From positions 17,062,267 to 17,126,266 of the forward strand of contig OY540809.1 of NCBI GenBank assembly GCA_961205875.1: a DNA stretch of 64,000 nucleotides, read 5' to 3'. This document shows positions 35,785 through 46,329 of the stretch, one piece after another. Under the pieces are notes generated by a model that did not search any database, was not told where the DNA came from, and saw nothing but the letters and a program-made list of their open reading frames with translations. The number at the start of each line of letters is the position of its first letter. Position 1 is the stretch's first letter. This DNA comes from Sialis fuliginosa (Eukaryota; Arthropoda; Insecta; Megaloptera; Sialidae). The translations under genes and the position numbers were made by a program.

Positions 35785-37188
35785 ACATGGATCATAAATA
35801 TCGTCTTATATTATATTATATTATATATACATGGCTTCATTTTGAAGAAGATTCTGATAAGGTATATTGCAAATATATGCCAGGCCTGCTTGATGATCCA
35901 AATGTATGCGAAGAACTGCAAGAAATGGTGAAAAATTTAGAACCACCCAAATCTACATAGCCAACATTTCTAGTGGATATTCGCGGAAGTGCTCGTAAGT
36001 AATGATATGTTATTTTAAAATAAATTCTTTACCACAATATTAATTTTTTTACATTTTATTAATTTTTTATGAGCAAAAAAAATATTTTGACATATTATTA
36101 ATCAATTTTTTAGATACTTATAAAGAAGCTGAAAATAAAATCGTTGAGTTAGAAACAAAACCATATGTATACTCGACAGCAAATGAAGAATCTGCAAAAA
36201 AAAAGCAGATACTGATAAGAAGGCTCTGAAGCGCAAATTTGTTGCAAAGAATAAAGAGCTCATTAACAAACAATTTAGTCAAGCAGCATTGAAATGGACA
36301 GACGATCTTGGTATAAAAATTCGTAAGTAGTTTTAATTTTTTTTGGTAAAATTTTTTGTTATAAATATGCAACAAATATATTTTTTTTAATGTTAGATTC
36401 ATCTAATCCTAAAAGTCAACACACAAAAAGAAAAAAAATGAATTCTAAATCGATTTCAATCCCAAGTTGTCACCCATCTGATGACACTGACATTAAGTCA
36501 ACTTCAACGGAATTTTCCAGTGATGAAGACAACACTAACGGATTAGATCCAAACAATATATTAAATCCAAAAAGGATTGTAAAAAAAAAACGCTGAAGAA
36601 AAACTCGAGACCAGTGCAAATCAACCAATGACAATAGGTAAAAACATACATCGTTTTTTTTTTCTTTAATGTGTATTGGAAACGTGATTTTTTTTGTTAC
36701 AGAAGATCTGCATCAATTCATATCGAGCTGTTTTGTAAGCATCGGCAAACGTTTGTCAAATTTAGGAAGTCAATTAACCAATTATTCAACCAGATTACAA
36801 AGCCTTGAAAATGTCATTGAAAAACTTCATAATTCAACAAGCATTTTGAGTGACGAAATCAGTAACTCTGAGAGTGAATTTGACATGATTCTTCCACTAC
36901 AAAATGAAGAAAGTTTTATTAAATTTAATGATAAAATTAAAAATGATGTTGATTTTAAAAAAAAATTGGTAAGTAATCACAAATAAAATTATTATTTTTT
37001 TATATAAGCCCTATTTTATATAATTCGTTTATAAGACATGAATAATAATTTTCTTTTTTTAGATTTACAAATTGTTATGCTAAATAAACAAGACAGTAGA
37101 TATAACCAAGAATATTGGAAAGATACTCCGTGCCTACATTACTCGTGATTTGGCAATTAATTATGTGGCAATCAAAACGTCAGAATAA
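35785..37188 (+). pseudogene. broken five-exon DUF4806-like gene of the transposon
   Basis: Five exon-like blocks with consistent phases: 35785-35994, 36114-36322, 36397-36637, 36703-36968 and 37063-37188, with donors GTAAGT or GTAAAA and T-rich AG acceptors. Block 1 begins after an acceptor with an ATG two bases in. The last two blocks read ILPLQNEESFIKFNDKI, then a charged helix, then DITKNIGKILRAYITRDLAI. This matches the layout of DUF4806 (LPL...F..., GG/NI...RI...L...LA...Y), a domain of unknown function common in insect and cnidarian high-copy proteins. The middle blocks are Lys/Ser-rich and disordered. Disablements: an in-frame TAG at 35958, frameshifts in the poly-A runs near 36197-36205 and 36580-36590, and a TAA at 37081. 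An AATAAA-containing tail follows. A further upstream leader exon ending at CAG|GTAACT (35529) is possible. The role in transposition is unknown. Confidence 0.6.
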
Positions 37189-37761
37189 TCTTCAAAAAAA
37201 ATTTAAAATTTGTGTTAGCATTAAATTATGTTATTATTTTCATAATATAAATTATTGATAACACTGTTATAATTAATGACATATGTTTAATTGTTAATTA
37301 AATAATTAATAAATTAATATTTAATAAATATTTTATATTTAACACTAAAATACGCTGTTGTAGCATTCATTGATTTAACAATTTTTTTCAGTAAAATTAC
37401 AGTCTGATATTGAAATAAAGCTATGCAAGTTATATCCCGATGCATAGTAATATTGCAACGAGCGGTTTGTATTTTTTTCAAATTGACTTGATGTAAGTTG
37501 GGTAGTAAAAATTCAATACTGCAACAAATAGTTTGTAATTTTTCGAAACTAAATTGGTATTAGTTGGGTTGAAAAATTACGATATATGGTTGTAAAATTA
37601 CTAAATGTATTTAATCTAATTTGTTTAGTAAAATTCCGACTATTGTATTGTAATATTACTAAACAATTTTTTAATAAAGGTTAGTAATATTGCAACAAAT
37701 AGTTTGTAATTTTTCTAAACTAAATTGGTATAAATTGTCTAGTATAATTACAATAAATTTT

Positions 37762-38230
37762 TGTAAAATTACTAAAATTATTAGAAACATTTGGCTTAGT
37801 AAAATTACGAATAATGTACAGTAATATTACTAAACATAAGTCTAGTAAATGATTAGTAATTTTGCGACAGATGATTTGTAATAGTTTAAAATTGAGTTGT
37901 GATAAATTGTATAGTAAATTTACAAAACTGTGTTCCATAATTCCGAAAATTGTGGTGCGTAAAAACTTCCTACACATTTTTGTAAAATTACTAAAATTAT
38001 TAGAAACATTTGGCTTAGTAAAATTACGAATAATGTACAGTAATATTACTAAACATAAGTCTAGTAAATGATTAGTAATTTTGCGACAAATGATTTGTAA
38101 TAGTTTAAAATTGAGTTGTGATAAATTGTATAGTAAATTTACAAAACTGTGTTCCATAATTCCGAAAATTGTGGTGCGTAAAAACTTCCTACACATTTTT
38201 GTAAAATTACTAAAGAAATTTTTGACAGTG
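37762..38230 (+). repeat. tandem array of 219-bp units, right subterminal region
   Basis: TGTAAAATTACTAAA begins units at 37762, 37981 and 38200, exactly 219 bp apart. The first two units are nearly identical. The third is cut after about 15 bp, where the sequence runs into the terminal AAATTTTTGACAGTG. The array therefore abuts the transposon end. The stretch 37385-37760 carries looser copies of the same short motif. Open frames on both strands here are repeat artefacts. Confidence 0.85.
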
Positions 38231-39710
38231 AATGTTAAATTGAAAATGAAAAGTAATTTACAGACTTTTTCATCTTCCAAACGACTTGTCAATTCGTCAT
38301 AGAATAAACCTGCTCCGCTAAAACGTTGTTCACTAGGAACAGTAGCAAGTGGAGGTGATAAGAATTTCCGTACGACATTATATAATTTTTCGTATTAAAA
38401 ATGGAAACGTAAATTTAAAAAAAATAAGCATCTTATGGCATTTTGAAGATTAAAAAGTTATTTTAATCAAAAATTTTGTTCTTTCATGGTTTATAAAAAA
38501 ATATATTAAATAAAATTGCTCGACTGATTATAAAAAAATATTGGAAAATTAAAAAAAAGCATCTAAAAATATTGAAAAATTTTCGAGTTATCTTGCAGAC
38601 CGTTTTGAGAAAAACATGTTTAAAGTTTTTAACAGAAAAATCTTATAATTGCAATTAATTTTGTGCATTAAATAATTGTGGTTAACTTACGTTAAATCTG
38701 CCATTTCGAGTTTGTACTGTATTCTTTCCTTCTTCTGAATTTTTGTATTTCTTATGTTTTCTATTTTGTAATCTATGGGTTGTTCGAGTTTCTTTCGTTG
38801 CCAGAGTCGTGTGAATCCTGGTTAATGATTTTAATGGGTTGCACGACTACATTTATCGTTATTAAAAGGAATTTTCGAGTATTTTTTAAAATGAATATTC
38901 ATAAATGTATAGACAATAATAATAACAAATAATAAACGTTTTTTCATAGACAAGAATAACAAATAATAAAACGGTTTTTTTTTTTTATTCTGGAGGTGTA
39001 CGTAACACCTTAAACTTGTCACTAATTTTTATAAAATGAAATTTATTTTAATCTATTAATCCCATTACTAATTTTCAACTTTTTCTTCTTAATTATTATT
39101 ATTTTTATAGTCGAGACCCATGCACCTTGCATTAACTGCAACCCCCTGTACCCGACCCTGATTTTTTTTCTGATTATAAACACACATTAACCGGCGATTA
39201 CGAAATAAAATACTTTAGGCAGGTGTAAAAAAATAAAAATAATTCACGCTAGCTTATAGAAATAATGTAACTTATAATTCGAGCCATCTTATTACGGCTC
39301 ATTATTTTTTTTTGTAACATATACGACCATTAATTTAATTTAGATTCAGTACCATTCCGTTATTACATTTAATAAAAAAAATATAAAGTTAATGAGCGAT
39401 ATTTTTCGTTGGAAATAATGAACTGTTCAAATCTGATAAAGTCGTAATAAAATTTATAGTGATTATTATTACTATTATTTTGTATGCTCTGGTTTAGTGC
39501 TTTTTATTATGTCATGGAACGAACGCATTGTCAGTAGAATTGTCATTATCATCTCGAGCTGTTTTATGGATACTAAAATGTGAAACGTTTAGAAAGACAA
39601 GAAAATATTGCGAATGCTCATTAAATAATTTATATGATATATTTATTGAATAAAAACCTAAATAAATCAATGCCAATAGTTTCAGGTTGCGATTATTCAT
39701 GATTCATTAC
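38231..39710. other. no gene seen; possible regulatory sequence
   Basis: This stretch is flanked by transposons but carries few repeats. 39170-39480 contains several posterior-homeodomain-like sites: TTATTACGG, TCGTAATAAAATTTA, GCGATTACGAAATAAA, and AGTTAATGAG. That is only a hint of regulatory function. Confidence 0.3.
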
Positions 39711-39718
39711 TCAAAGTT

Positions 39719-40245
39719 TATATTCAATTTAAAATAAATCTCTTCAAACATAAAACAATCTTAATAATTATATACAAATTTATGGTTTGGTAGGTACGTA
39801 TGTGAGATCATCATGCCTAAACCACTGGACATATCGAAGCTATATTCACACCATATGTTCGTTTGGTCTTCCGACAAGTTCATCTTTTTTTTTAACCCGG
39901 TAGGAGGCACTGGGGTTGAGAATGTGTAATTATGGCTCGATTTATAAAAGTGTCTATTTATGGCCTGATTTTTAAACAAATTATTTTTGGGCAGAACAAC
40001 ATTTGCCTGGTCAGCTAAAACAATAATTACAACCCTCCATATGTGTCAGGGGGTGAAATATTAACTCCCGTGCGACACCGAGACGGGTCTGCTAGTAATA
40101 CCTATATAAAAAAAAAGTTTTGGTGCGTATGTATGTGAGATCATCACACCTAAACCACTGGACTTATCGAAGCTATATTCACACCATATGTTCGTTTCAT
40201 ATATTCAATTTAAAATAAATATATTTAAACATAAAACAATAAATA
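39719..40245. mobile_element. Helitron-like 3' end with duplicated flank
   Basis: ACTCCCGTGCGACACCGAGACGG followed by GTCTGCTAGT (to about 40096) is a lepidopteran Helitron terminus: GC hairpin then CTAGT. An ~80-bp block (GAGATCATCA.. to CACACCATATGTTCGTTT) is present twice, at 39786-39865 and 40120-40200. A second block (ATATTCAATTTAAAATAAAT) is present at 39719 and 40199, in the order X-Y-Y-X, all direct. Confidence 0.55.
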
Positions 40246-40284
40246 GATAATAAGAAGCATATTTGCAAGCCAAAAGATATTTTT

Positions 40285-40430
40285 GGGTCGAGATTAGCTT
40301 GAATTCTGCCAAGATGAGGCTTTTCTAGGTCTCGTTTCGAGACCTAGACGAGATTGGCTTGTATTCGGACGAGACCAAACCGTCTGAAATTTTGACAAGA
40401 CGAGACCGATACGATATTAATAGTAGTTAT
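40285..40430. repeat. GAGACGAG repeat with 23-nt palindrome
   Basis: CTAGGTCTCG-TTT-CGAGACCTAG at 40325-40347 is a perfect 10-bp stem. The surrounding GACGAGACC motifs recur at 955-1015 and 55350-55440, marking a dispersed hAT-like family. Confidence 0.6.
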
Positions 40431-41345
40431 AAATATGGTCGAGAGACTCAATTTAACATTTTTTTTCAATAATTAATAATAAAAAATTATTTAGTAAGTA
40501 TTAATTTTGAAATGAATGCAAGATTTATGTAAAATATAATCAAGATTTCTTTGTTTATTTATATTAAGTTACAAAATGTTTCGATTTAATTTTTTCTTTC
40601 GTGTAAATACAGCGCTCGAAAAATACATTTTTAGGAAAAATATATTTGACCCCAATTATTTTTGGTTAAGATAGTTATTAATTAAATTAAATGACTCTAA
40701 TTTGTTGATTGTGGATTGATAACACGATCAAATTGACGCGGCTTACACCCAGAAGCCAAGATCCACATCTACATTACCCCGGATGTCTCAAAACTTGTAG
40801 AATTCGTTGATTGTTTCAATAATAATAACATTATATAACTTTTGACATTTTTTGATTTTACGTGAGTAAAATATGTTAAGTATTATAAAGAAATTGCTAT
40901 TTGGTTTATTATGCTATTGTGTATGAAAAATATCTTGTAAGTTCGGAGTCACCAACTGTGTTTTTAATAAATTGAGGTACCACTGTTCTAAATTCCAAGA
41001 GAAATCCATAGAAAATATTGTAAAATAAATACATCCGTAAATTTGCATTTTGAAAATATTTAGATTATAGATTCAGGTAAATTAAAATAATAACAGCTTA
41101 CGTGATAAGAACAAAGCGAGCCGGATTATTAATTTTTATATTGCCCTTATTTGGCTTAAGCTTTATGTATTGTTATGTGGTAATCATTTTCTTTGTAATT
41201 AAGCAATCATTTTTTGTGATAAAGGTATATGTGTTATTAAATTAATGCTATTTAGTTAATTAATTATAAAAACATCTAATTTTTCTTAGTTCTTAGCAAG
41301 GTTAGTAAATACACAGATTGTCTCAGTAGCTTTTGACCAATCAGC

Positions 41346-41495
41346 TTGGGCACCCCAGATGACGTATTTTCCCCTTCTCGCATCGAGTTACAAGGCTATA
41401 TTTGTTATGATTGGGCGTATCATTCCTCCTCTCCACATTTGGGCACCACAGATGACGTATTTCCTTTCTCACGCCGAGCTACTGAGGTTACTTTG
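41346..41495 (+). promoter_or_regulatory. tandem ~93-bp duplication with CRE-like sites upstream of exon 2
   Basis: TTGGGCACCCCAGATGACGTA (41346) and TTGGGCACCACAGATGACGTA (41439) are 93 bp apart. Each is followed by a TTTTC/TTTCC..CTC.C..CGAG.TAC segment. Each copy has a TGACGTA (CRE/AP-1-like) core and a CAGATG E-box. The block ends about 175 bp before the exon 2 acceptor. Regulatory function is an inference. Confidence 0.4.
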
Positions 41496-41669
41496 TACTT
41501 TACATACCTTGGTTCTTAATACATTAAAAGCACCTAAAACTGCAACAAGTTGAGCTGTATTATGCACTGATTAATTTATATAATTAAAAATCAGCATTGA
41601 ATTAAAATTTAATAGTTGGATACATAGATTTTCATTATATTAAACTAGATATCTGTTGACCGATTGCAG

Positions 41670-42001
41670 GCCGAGTCCGACGTATGACGGGTTACCGAAA
41701 CTACCTAGCGCCGCGGAGATGCTGCACCAGCACGCTGTGGCGCACCCGTTCGCGTTGGCCGCACACTTCCAGGGCGCCGCGCTCGCCGCCGCACTCCAGG
41801 CGGGTGGAGCCGGTGGTGGTGGAGGTGCGGGTGGTGGTGGAGGCGGTGGAGGTGCCGGTGTCTACCCGCCCGGACACCCGGCTGCCGGACACCCGATACA
41901 TCCACATCATCCTGCCCCGCCGCCGCCTAGGGATACGTACCCCCTGTACCCGTGGCTGTTGAGTAGGCATGGGAGGATATTCCCGCATAGGTTTCCTGGA
42001 G
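41670..42001 (+). CDS. ems: EMX-class homeobox gene (ems/E5), coding exon 2 with YPWL hexapeptide
   Basis: Second coding exon, residues 97-208. The acceptor is GATTGCAG|G, and the first base completes the Arg codon split at 24500. Order of features: a PSPTYDGLPKLPSAAEML stretch, an Ala/His-rich helix-like segment (about residues 111-141), a long Gly run (about 142-160), a Pro/His-rich linker (161-183), then YPLYPWLLSRHGRIFPHRF at 187-205. The YPWL core is the hexapeptide used by this class to contact Exd/PBX cofactors, and the residues after it match the conserved spacer between hexapeptide and homeodomain in ems/Emx proteins. The donor is GGAG|GTAAGT at 42002. The exon is strongly GC-rich against an AT-rich background, so other reading frames stay open by composition and are not separate genes. 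Skipping this exon would break the frame between exons 1 and 3, so it is constitutive in any full-length product. Confidence 0.87.
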
Positions 42002-42081
42002 GTAAGTCGTACAATTTTCTAGTTTTTATACAGATAGAATTGAGTTGTAATGTATGAAATAGTTATTTGTGTATCTAGTAG

Positions 42082-42127
42082 GGTGTAAAATGATAGTTTT
42101 TCGAGTGCGAAAAACGCATTTTACACC
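42082..42127. repeat. compact 46-nt hairpin just downstream of exon 2
   Basis: GGTGTAAAATG pairs with CATTTTACACC (11 bp), then GTTTTTCG pairs with CGAAAAAC (8 bp) around an AGTG loop, with a small ATA/G internal bulge. It lies 80 bp inside intron 2, on the transcribed strand of the host gene. Confidence 0.85.
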
Positions 42128-42404
42128 TGAGGTGCACACAATATTTTTTCTACAACTCTATTGATTATATAATATTAACAATAATATAATATAATAATTA
42201 ATTTATATACTTTGTATTTTGCTACATTAATATTAAAATTCAACTTTAGTAAGCTTTGGATAAAATTTTTGAGAGTTCTATTTTCATTCAAATGAGTTTC
42301 ATAATTTGTTATTCTATAATATAAGATGGATAAGTTGTGATACTGAGAAAGAACATAAATGTGTACCACCAGAGATATCAGAAGCTGTAAATTCTGTAAT
42401 TTTA

Positions 42405-42600
42405 AATTTACTATCTGCCTAACAAAAACGAATCAGAAAAAAAGTACAAATAATTTTTGTTCTGTTTAAATTTAAAAGTTAATTATTGAAAACAAAATAA
42501 ATAATTGACGATCAAAAGACAACGGCCGAGCGCATGCAAAACGTTCCCTCTGCCCTACTCCGACGCGGCACATTCTTCTTTAGTTAGCGCGTTATTAATA
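42405..42600. repeat. inverted partner of 47105-47285
   Basis: It shares in inverse AACAAAAA..AGTACAAATAAT, TTTGTTCTGTTTA, AAGTTAATTATTGAAAACA and GGCCGAGCGCATGCAAA with 47105-47285, 4.5 kb away. The right copy leads into a Helitron-type end (CACGCGAGCGAAGCACAG then CTAGTTT, to about 47400). Confidence 0.6.
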
Positions 42601-43369
42601 ATACTTTCTGTATAAACTTATTTAAAGTTATTTCCTAAACTAAAAGACCAAATTGGATATTGTAAAGGGCAAATTATATCTACATTAAGTACTTATGACA
42701 ATGAAATCATTTATTTCACATGTTTTATATTTAATGTATTTGCTCAACAAATTACCTCATTCAAATCGATTCAGTGGTTCTCTTGCTGGAAGCGAGCATA
42801 TTAACCCTTTCAGGGCCAAAATTAATTCTATAGCAAACCTATAGGTATTAAAAAGATGGTTTCTTGGTGAAACTACTTGGAACAAAAAGCTTAAGATAGA
42901 TTGTTACTTACAATTTGAGAAACTTGAGGTTACATGTATAGATAGACATATTTATTTGATTTGGTCCGTTCTCCCATAGTTACTAAAAATAAAACACATC
43001 GTAAATGTTAATATAAAAAATATATAAGTAATAACTATTTAAGAATGGCCGTTTACAAAATATCTATCGAGAAATATATTTATTTGTTTTGAAATTTAAA
43101 AAATCATTATTTCAAACTGTAATTTTTATTTACGACCAATCAAAAATAAATTACAATTTCGAAAAAACTTTGGCCATCCATTCTCATTTCATATGTTTCT
43201 ACACAATTTGATTCAATAACATGTACACATCTCAGATAGCCGTGACGGACGTGCTGTTAGAAAGAGACAGACACAAACCGCACATACGTACTGGTATCTG
43301 TCTATCTCACTCTGACGCACGCTCGTAACAATGTGACGGGTTAATGAGCATATATGTTCTACAAAGCGA

Positions 43370-43480
43370 ACTTGATCCGAGTTGTAGTGTGGCCACGCCC
43401 ATCAGGGTGGGGCTTACAGCTTAAGTGAACTTGTTTATATAAAGGGTTAATTTGATTTCTGCATGACAAAGGGGGAGAAA
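43370..43480. promoter_or_regulatory. possible regulatory patch in intron 2
   Basis: A less AT-rich segment with GTGGCCACGCCCATC, AGGGTGGGGC and AAAGGGTTAA. It is not repeated elsewhere in the window, while the upstream 43205-43330 looks like repeat (GACAGACACA, CTGTCTATCTCAC). Weak evidence. Confidence 0.25.
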
Positions 43481-43649
43481 TAATGTTATTATGGACATTA
43501 TTTATTTATGGGATTAAAACTTATAACGAGTTGCATTTTATTTTATTTTTGTTAATACATATTGAAAAGTTAATAAATTTTATCAAATTATAGCAACAAA
43601 TAAGATATTTTGTTGGAATAGACTCAAGTATGATTTAAGAATAGTAGAC

Positions 43650-43835
43650 GTATTGTCTGATATTAGCAGTCAATATCATTAAATATACTTTGTACTATTA
43701 CATTATGATTTATGTTCTATGTATTTTAATGGTTGTTTTTTTATACTTGCTCAAAATAACACACAATTGATCTTAAATTATTTGGCTAAAAATGGCGAAG
43801 CTGTTGAGACTCTTACTGGAGTGACTCTAGATAAG
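43650..43835 (+). mobile_element. uninterrupted partial copy of the 4396-5387 MITE
   Basis: TCTGATATTAGCAGTCAATATC, ATTAAATATACTTTGTACTA and the terminal TTACTGGAGTGACTCTAG match the outer MITE at 4396-5387 but lack the TGCTTCCTCG insertion. Confidence 0.6.
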
Positions 43836-44461
43836 GTCGTTTTACAACTAGGCTGAATTTGGGCCCCGTTTGTTTCTTCGAAATAAAATAATTTTCATGA
43901 AAAATGAAAAGAAACAGCATATTTTATAATATTCAATTTTAATTAAAAATAGGAGTCGGGTTCCTAAATTTGCCTAGGGGTTCGTATGTATGTAAAAACA
44001 GCACTAATGGGTCCTATAGGTGTGAACACGGCCTTTGGTAGGCGTTATCATGTTCAATATTTATGTAGGTAGATAAATTTTGGTTTCACGTATTTTGTTA
44101 AAACTGTAAAAATTAAAAGGAAACATTAACATGTATAGATACCTATACTTATTAACCATATTTTTCTAGAGAAAATACGTATTTTTTATATTAAGTACCT
44201 ACATATTTACTTTAATAACTGTTATTTCAGTCATCGCGTAATTTTGACATTTTACTGTTAAACATATTTGCTCGAAATACTACAATGTCCCTATTATAAA
44301 AACTATGGGACATTTAAGCATCCCTACAACGATTCTCAGGACCATGGCCCCCAATAAAGGGAGCCCTTACAGTAAAAAAATGTCTTTGGTTTCTTAACAG
44401 GATGAGATCCGTTGAAAATTCTGTCCCGGGGGCTCGAAATAGGATGTGGGGGCCATGGTAT

Positions 44462-44640
44462 GTTTGTTTGTTACCTTTTCACGGTTAAATCGCTGAACCG
44501 ATCTAGATGAAATTTAGCAGGAAAATAGTTTGCATCCTGCGAGGAAGGATATAGGATACGAATAATTGACATAGATAAAAAATACAAATTCCACGCGGGC
44601 AAAGTCACGGGTAACGGCTATATATTATCTAGTAGTATAT
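44462..44640 (-). mobile_element. lepidopteran Helitron-like fragment, reverse
   Basis: TTGTTACCTTTTCACGG, TCGCTGAACCGAT, GAAATTTAGCAGG, then CCACGCGGGCAAAGTCACGG, a GC-rich terminal hairpin followed by a diverged CTAGTA. Confidence 0.55.
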
Positions 44641-44894
44641 AATATTAGTATTAAGAAGTTATGGTCGGCCAGTTATTGATACTTAAACAATATACAGCAT
44701 GCATATAGTTATTAAATTCATAATGAATATGATAGGTACACTGTAATACCTATATAGGAACGTTTCAGATGCATTACCTATCTATAAATTTGTCGATTTA
44801 TTACATTCGGAGAAGAATGTAACATTATAACAAGTAAATAATTAATTTGTAAATGTTCCTTACGTTTATACCTACACGTAACATGATACTACAT

Positions 44895-44957
44895 ACACAC
44901 ACACACACACACATGCACTTATATATAACCTCACACACACACACACACACACACACG
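44895..44957. repeat. two CA microsatellites
   Basis: Two (CA)n tracts separated by a TGCACTTATATATAACCT spacer. No gene lies nearby; 44960-45500 is AT-rich and featureless except for a weak inverted pair at 45245-45355 that recurs at 25640-25745. Confidence 0.9.
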
Positions 44958-45509
44958 TAACGAAAATGTTCAACAAACCTTATAATTATAAACTGAGCAG
45001 TAATTTGTCTAAAACAAGAATGTTGACTATATAATTTGTTGCAATTAGCATTGAAAAGCTATACTTTATATGTGTACACCATAATTGTATAAGATAAAGT
45101 GTAATATGTATCTATACTATATTTAATACATAATATACATGCTTTATTATAAAGATAAATAAAATTCATTTTAAAGCATAATATAACAATACTAACTAAC
45201 AGTACAAATACACTGGTAGAAACGTTGACTTGGGCCAATAAATACATTCTTAATTCAACGATATTATTGTTTCCGAACTACAATATTGCTTTAAAGAGAA
45301 ACGATAATATAGTGAGATTAAGAATACTTCTTATATTAAGAAAATATTGTTTTCGTTATTTATAAAATAAGGATTTTCTACCTGTGTACTGAGTAATTTA
45401 CTGATAATTTAGAAAAATATAATATAATATTTATTATTTTGATTTACTTATTAATATTGATATTACCGGTATAAGGATATTTTTTCCGGAGAGATATTTG
45501 TTCTCAGAT

Positions 45510-45909
45510 CATGAGCGTTCGCAGAAGAGGCTAGACGGGGCACTTGCCCGCCCTTGTGATCAAGTCAATTGATGTAATACTGTATTATATATGTAAATAA
45601 TAAAAAAAAATTGTCTATACTCTGTCCTTCACTGCAAATTTTTTTATATGGACGTCTCTGCATTATTGTAAATTTAATCTTTTTAACTAATAATTGCCCT
45701 TAAACTACAAAAAATCTGAAATTCCAGAGGGGGGAGGCAAAGTTTGTAAAAAGGAAAAATAACTTTAACTTTGGTTATGCCATAATAGATTTTTACTCTT
45801 TACAAATTAAAAGTTTATTAATTATCACTTATCAATTATTTCCCTTATGGGTTGAGTCATATTACAAATAGGGGGGGGGGGGCAAGTGCCCCCTCTGTAA
45901 GCACTCATG
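45510..45909. mobile_element. CATGAG-ended MITE with GGGGCACTTGCCC ends, ~400 bp
   Basis: CATGAGCGTTCGCAGAAG then GGGGCACTTGCCCGCCC at the left is mirrored by GGGGGCAAGTGCCCCCTCTG then TAAGCACTCATG at the right. It is AT-rich inside, with a 12-G run near the right end. Confidence 0.65.
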
Positions 45910-46329
45910 TATATCTAGCTTCCTGTAATGTTATTGTGTATGTAATACATAGTTAATGAAGTAATCTTCAGCAAATTTAAATAAACAACTAATTTAGAAC
46001 GCGTTTTATCACTAAATAACTTCATTATCACTTTCACTGTGTTAATTAAAGGAATTAGCATATAAAACAATAATAAATCATTTTGTACTACCGTTAAATC
46101 TTACTCTGTTTTCTGGGGTATGAAGTAATCTACTTTATCTTTAGTGTGGTGAGGAATTGGTGAAGAAAAAATCAATATTTTTATAGTCTTTATTTTAATA
46201 GTGTGTCTACTTATACAAACTATACATTTCATCTATACACTGAAAAAACAAAGGTTAAAATTAATAAATACGTTTAGTTGAAAATATTTGGTTAGTAAAA
46301 AACTTTTTAAGAAAATAATAAAACCGACA

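Larger units (their letters stand above)
31871..38230 (+). mobile_element. degenerate DNA transposon with CACTG termini, tandem subterminal repeats and a DUF4806-like gene
   Basis: The left end CACTGTTAAAAATTT matches the inverse of the right end AAATTTTTGACAGTG in 14 of 15 bases. Inside each end is a dense array of GTAAAATTAC / GTAATATTAC motifs: left 31871-33000, right 37385-38230. These sit within tandem units of about 216 bp (left) and 219 bp (right). Between them is a broken intron-containing gene (35785-37188). CACTG ends, short inverted repeats and large subterminal arrays are traits of the CMC (CACTA/Mirage/Chapaev) superfamily. I recognise no transposase catalytic core, so this copy is non-autonomous or has lost it. 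The flanks share only AA (GCAA left, AATG right), so no convincing 3-4 bp target duplication remains. A 1.8-kb hAT-like element is inserted within it. The termini are well supported; the superfamily is an inference. Confidence 0.6.
24501..41669 (+). other. ems: intron 1 of the ems-like gene (17,169 bp)
   Basis: It is bounded by AAG|GTAAAT and GATTGCAG|G with matching phase. It holds a TTAA-flanked MITE, a reverse copy of the AAGGTACTGG MITE, the 6.36-kb CACTG transposon with its nested insertions, Helitron ends, and a duplicated CRE-like block just before exon 2. The stretches 25860-27170 and 28870-30300 show only AT-rich sequence, short GC-rich repeat scraps (28880-29160) and scattered TAGGTACCTA tracts. 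Confidence 0.8.

Noticed and set aside
31871-38230. Interpretation of the periodic GTAAAATTAC arrays as a CRISPR array or satellite
   Set aside because: The units are long (216-219 bp), AT-rich, confined to the two ends of a bounded element, and in an animal genome; there are no spacers.
37720-38302. A 190-residue minus-strand frame and two nearly identical plus-strand frames
   Set aside because: Products of the 219-bp tandem repeats at the transposon end; both strands are open for the same reason.
24501-41669. Alternative joining of exon 1 directly to exon 3
   Set aside because: Exon 1 leaves two bases of a codon and exon 3 supplies two, so skipping exon 2 shifts the frame out of the homeodomain.
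41684-41988. Long open frames on both strands overlapping exon 2
   Set aside because: They come from the GC-rich Gly/Pro/His coding sequence. Only the frame giving YPWLLSRHGR, with matching splice phases, is supported.
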